From: Pseudanabaena sp. PCC 7367
Lineage (GTDB): Bacteria; Cyanobacteriota; Cyanobacteriia; Pseudanabaenales; Pseudanabaenaceae
Reading direction: 5' to 3'
Assembly (NCBI RefSeq): GCF_000317065.1
Contig: NC_019701.1
Coordinates: forward strand, 620,001-684,000
Length of the DNA: 64,000 nucleotides
The notes under the pieces: generated by a model
The model's database searches: none
The model's input: the letters and a program-made list of their open reading frames with translations, nothing else
Told to the model about the DNA's origin: nothing
Shown: in pieces, positions 63,899-64,000 of the stretch
How the letters are laid out: each line of letters begins with the position of its first letter
Numbering within the stretch: the first letter of the stretch is position 1
Translations under genes and position numbers: made by a program

Positions 63899-64000
63899 AT
63901 GGCAAGCGATCATACCCCACAGCAGCTCAAACGCGAGCTAGGAATCTGGGGGGCGGTGCTGATGGGCTTGGGCTCGATCGTGGGCACCGGGGTATTTGTG
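63899..64000 (+). CDS. APC-family amino acid permease (5' end only)
   Basis: 34 codons from the ATG at 63899, preceded by a GAGG ribosome-binding site, are open to the window edge. LKRELGIWGAVLMGLGSIVG and TGVFV form the first membrane helix of the amino acid-polyamine-organocation family, in which the helix-breaking GSIVGTG motif binds the substrate backbone. The specific substrate is unknown because the rest is outside the window. Confidence 0.85.
   Translation, partial: MASDHTPQQLKRELGIWGAVLMGLGSIVGTGVFV

Overview
The window is a stretch of cyanobacterial chromosome. The evidence is the very high density of HIP1-type GCGATCGC/CGATCG motifs in and between genes, the photosystem I assembly gene ycf3, an SLH-domain iron-uptake porin, a long aspartate kinase with four ACT domains, and abundant PAS/GAF/hybrid sensor proteins. 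Moderate GC content, AT-rich spacers and a non-heterocystous gene set suggest a Pseudanabaena-like filamentous lineage. The genus assignment is an inference only.

Layout. 1-6.5 kb: porin (cut by the left edge), a 378-bp internally deleted IS4-type element with intact ends and a 9-bp target duplication, a methyltransferase, an XRE-TPR protein, a Nudix hydrolase and a decayed IS1-type transposase. 6.5-20.7 kb: an envelope/extracellular glycan region on the minus strand, with two GT2 glycosyltransferases, a PglK-like ABC exporter and a 2551-residue surface or secreted protein. That protein has a DUF4347 head, four 259-residue cadherin-like/malectin repeats, a PA14-like domain, IPT/TIG domains and a sugar-dehydrogenase-like propeller. 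A plus-strand GT4 glycosyltransferase follows. 20.8-33.3 kb: an orphan DUF5682 protein, then housekeeping genes (valS, ycf3, gatC, rplU-rpmA, rpsU, tRNA-Lys), a pilin-like lipoprotein, an HD-domain protein and a second methyltransferase. A structured RNA candidate ending in an intrinsic terminator lies upstream of rpsU. 33.5-41.4 kb: a membrane-anchored protein of unknown function, a TPR-sulfotransferase, a parvulin-type prolyl isomerase, an RTX calcium-binding protein and a second sulfotransferase. 42-47 kb: lepB, lysC and gpmI.

47.2-56.9 kb is the most interesting part. It is a plus-strand cluster of (i) a 1162-residue protein with a cytoplasmic longin/roadblock-like domain, one membrane segment, BON-like repeats and a C-terminal OmpA-like domain, (ii) a complete Ras/Rab-like small GTPase, (iii) a PAS/GAF adenylate cyclase whose start codon overlaps the GTPase stop, and (iv) a hybrid histidine kinase whose N-terminal sensor module is paralogous to that of the cyclase. 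A 69-codon frame with 4-nt overlaps at both ends fills the space between (i) and (ii). I infer a GTPase-controlled envelope signalling system with two alternative outputs, cAMP and phosphorelay.

57-64 kb: a molybdoenzyme MsrP with a Tat signal and a lipobox, an OmpR-type response regulator, a large REC-PAS-GAF-PAS-PAS histidine kinase and the first codons of an APC-family permease.

All assignments come from reading the sequence. No database search was made.
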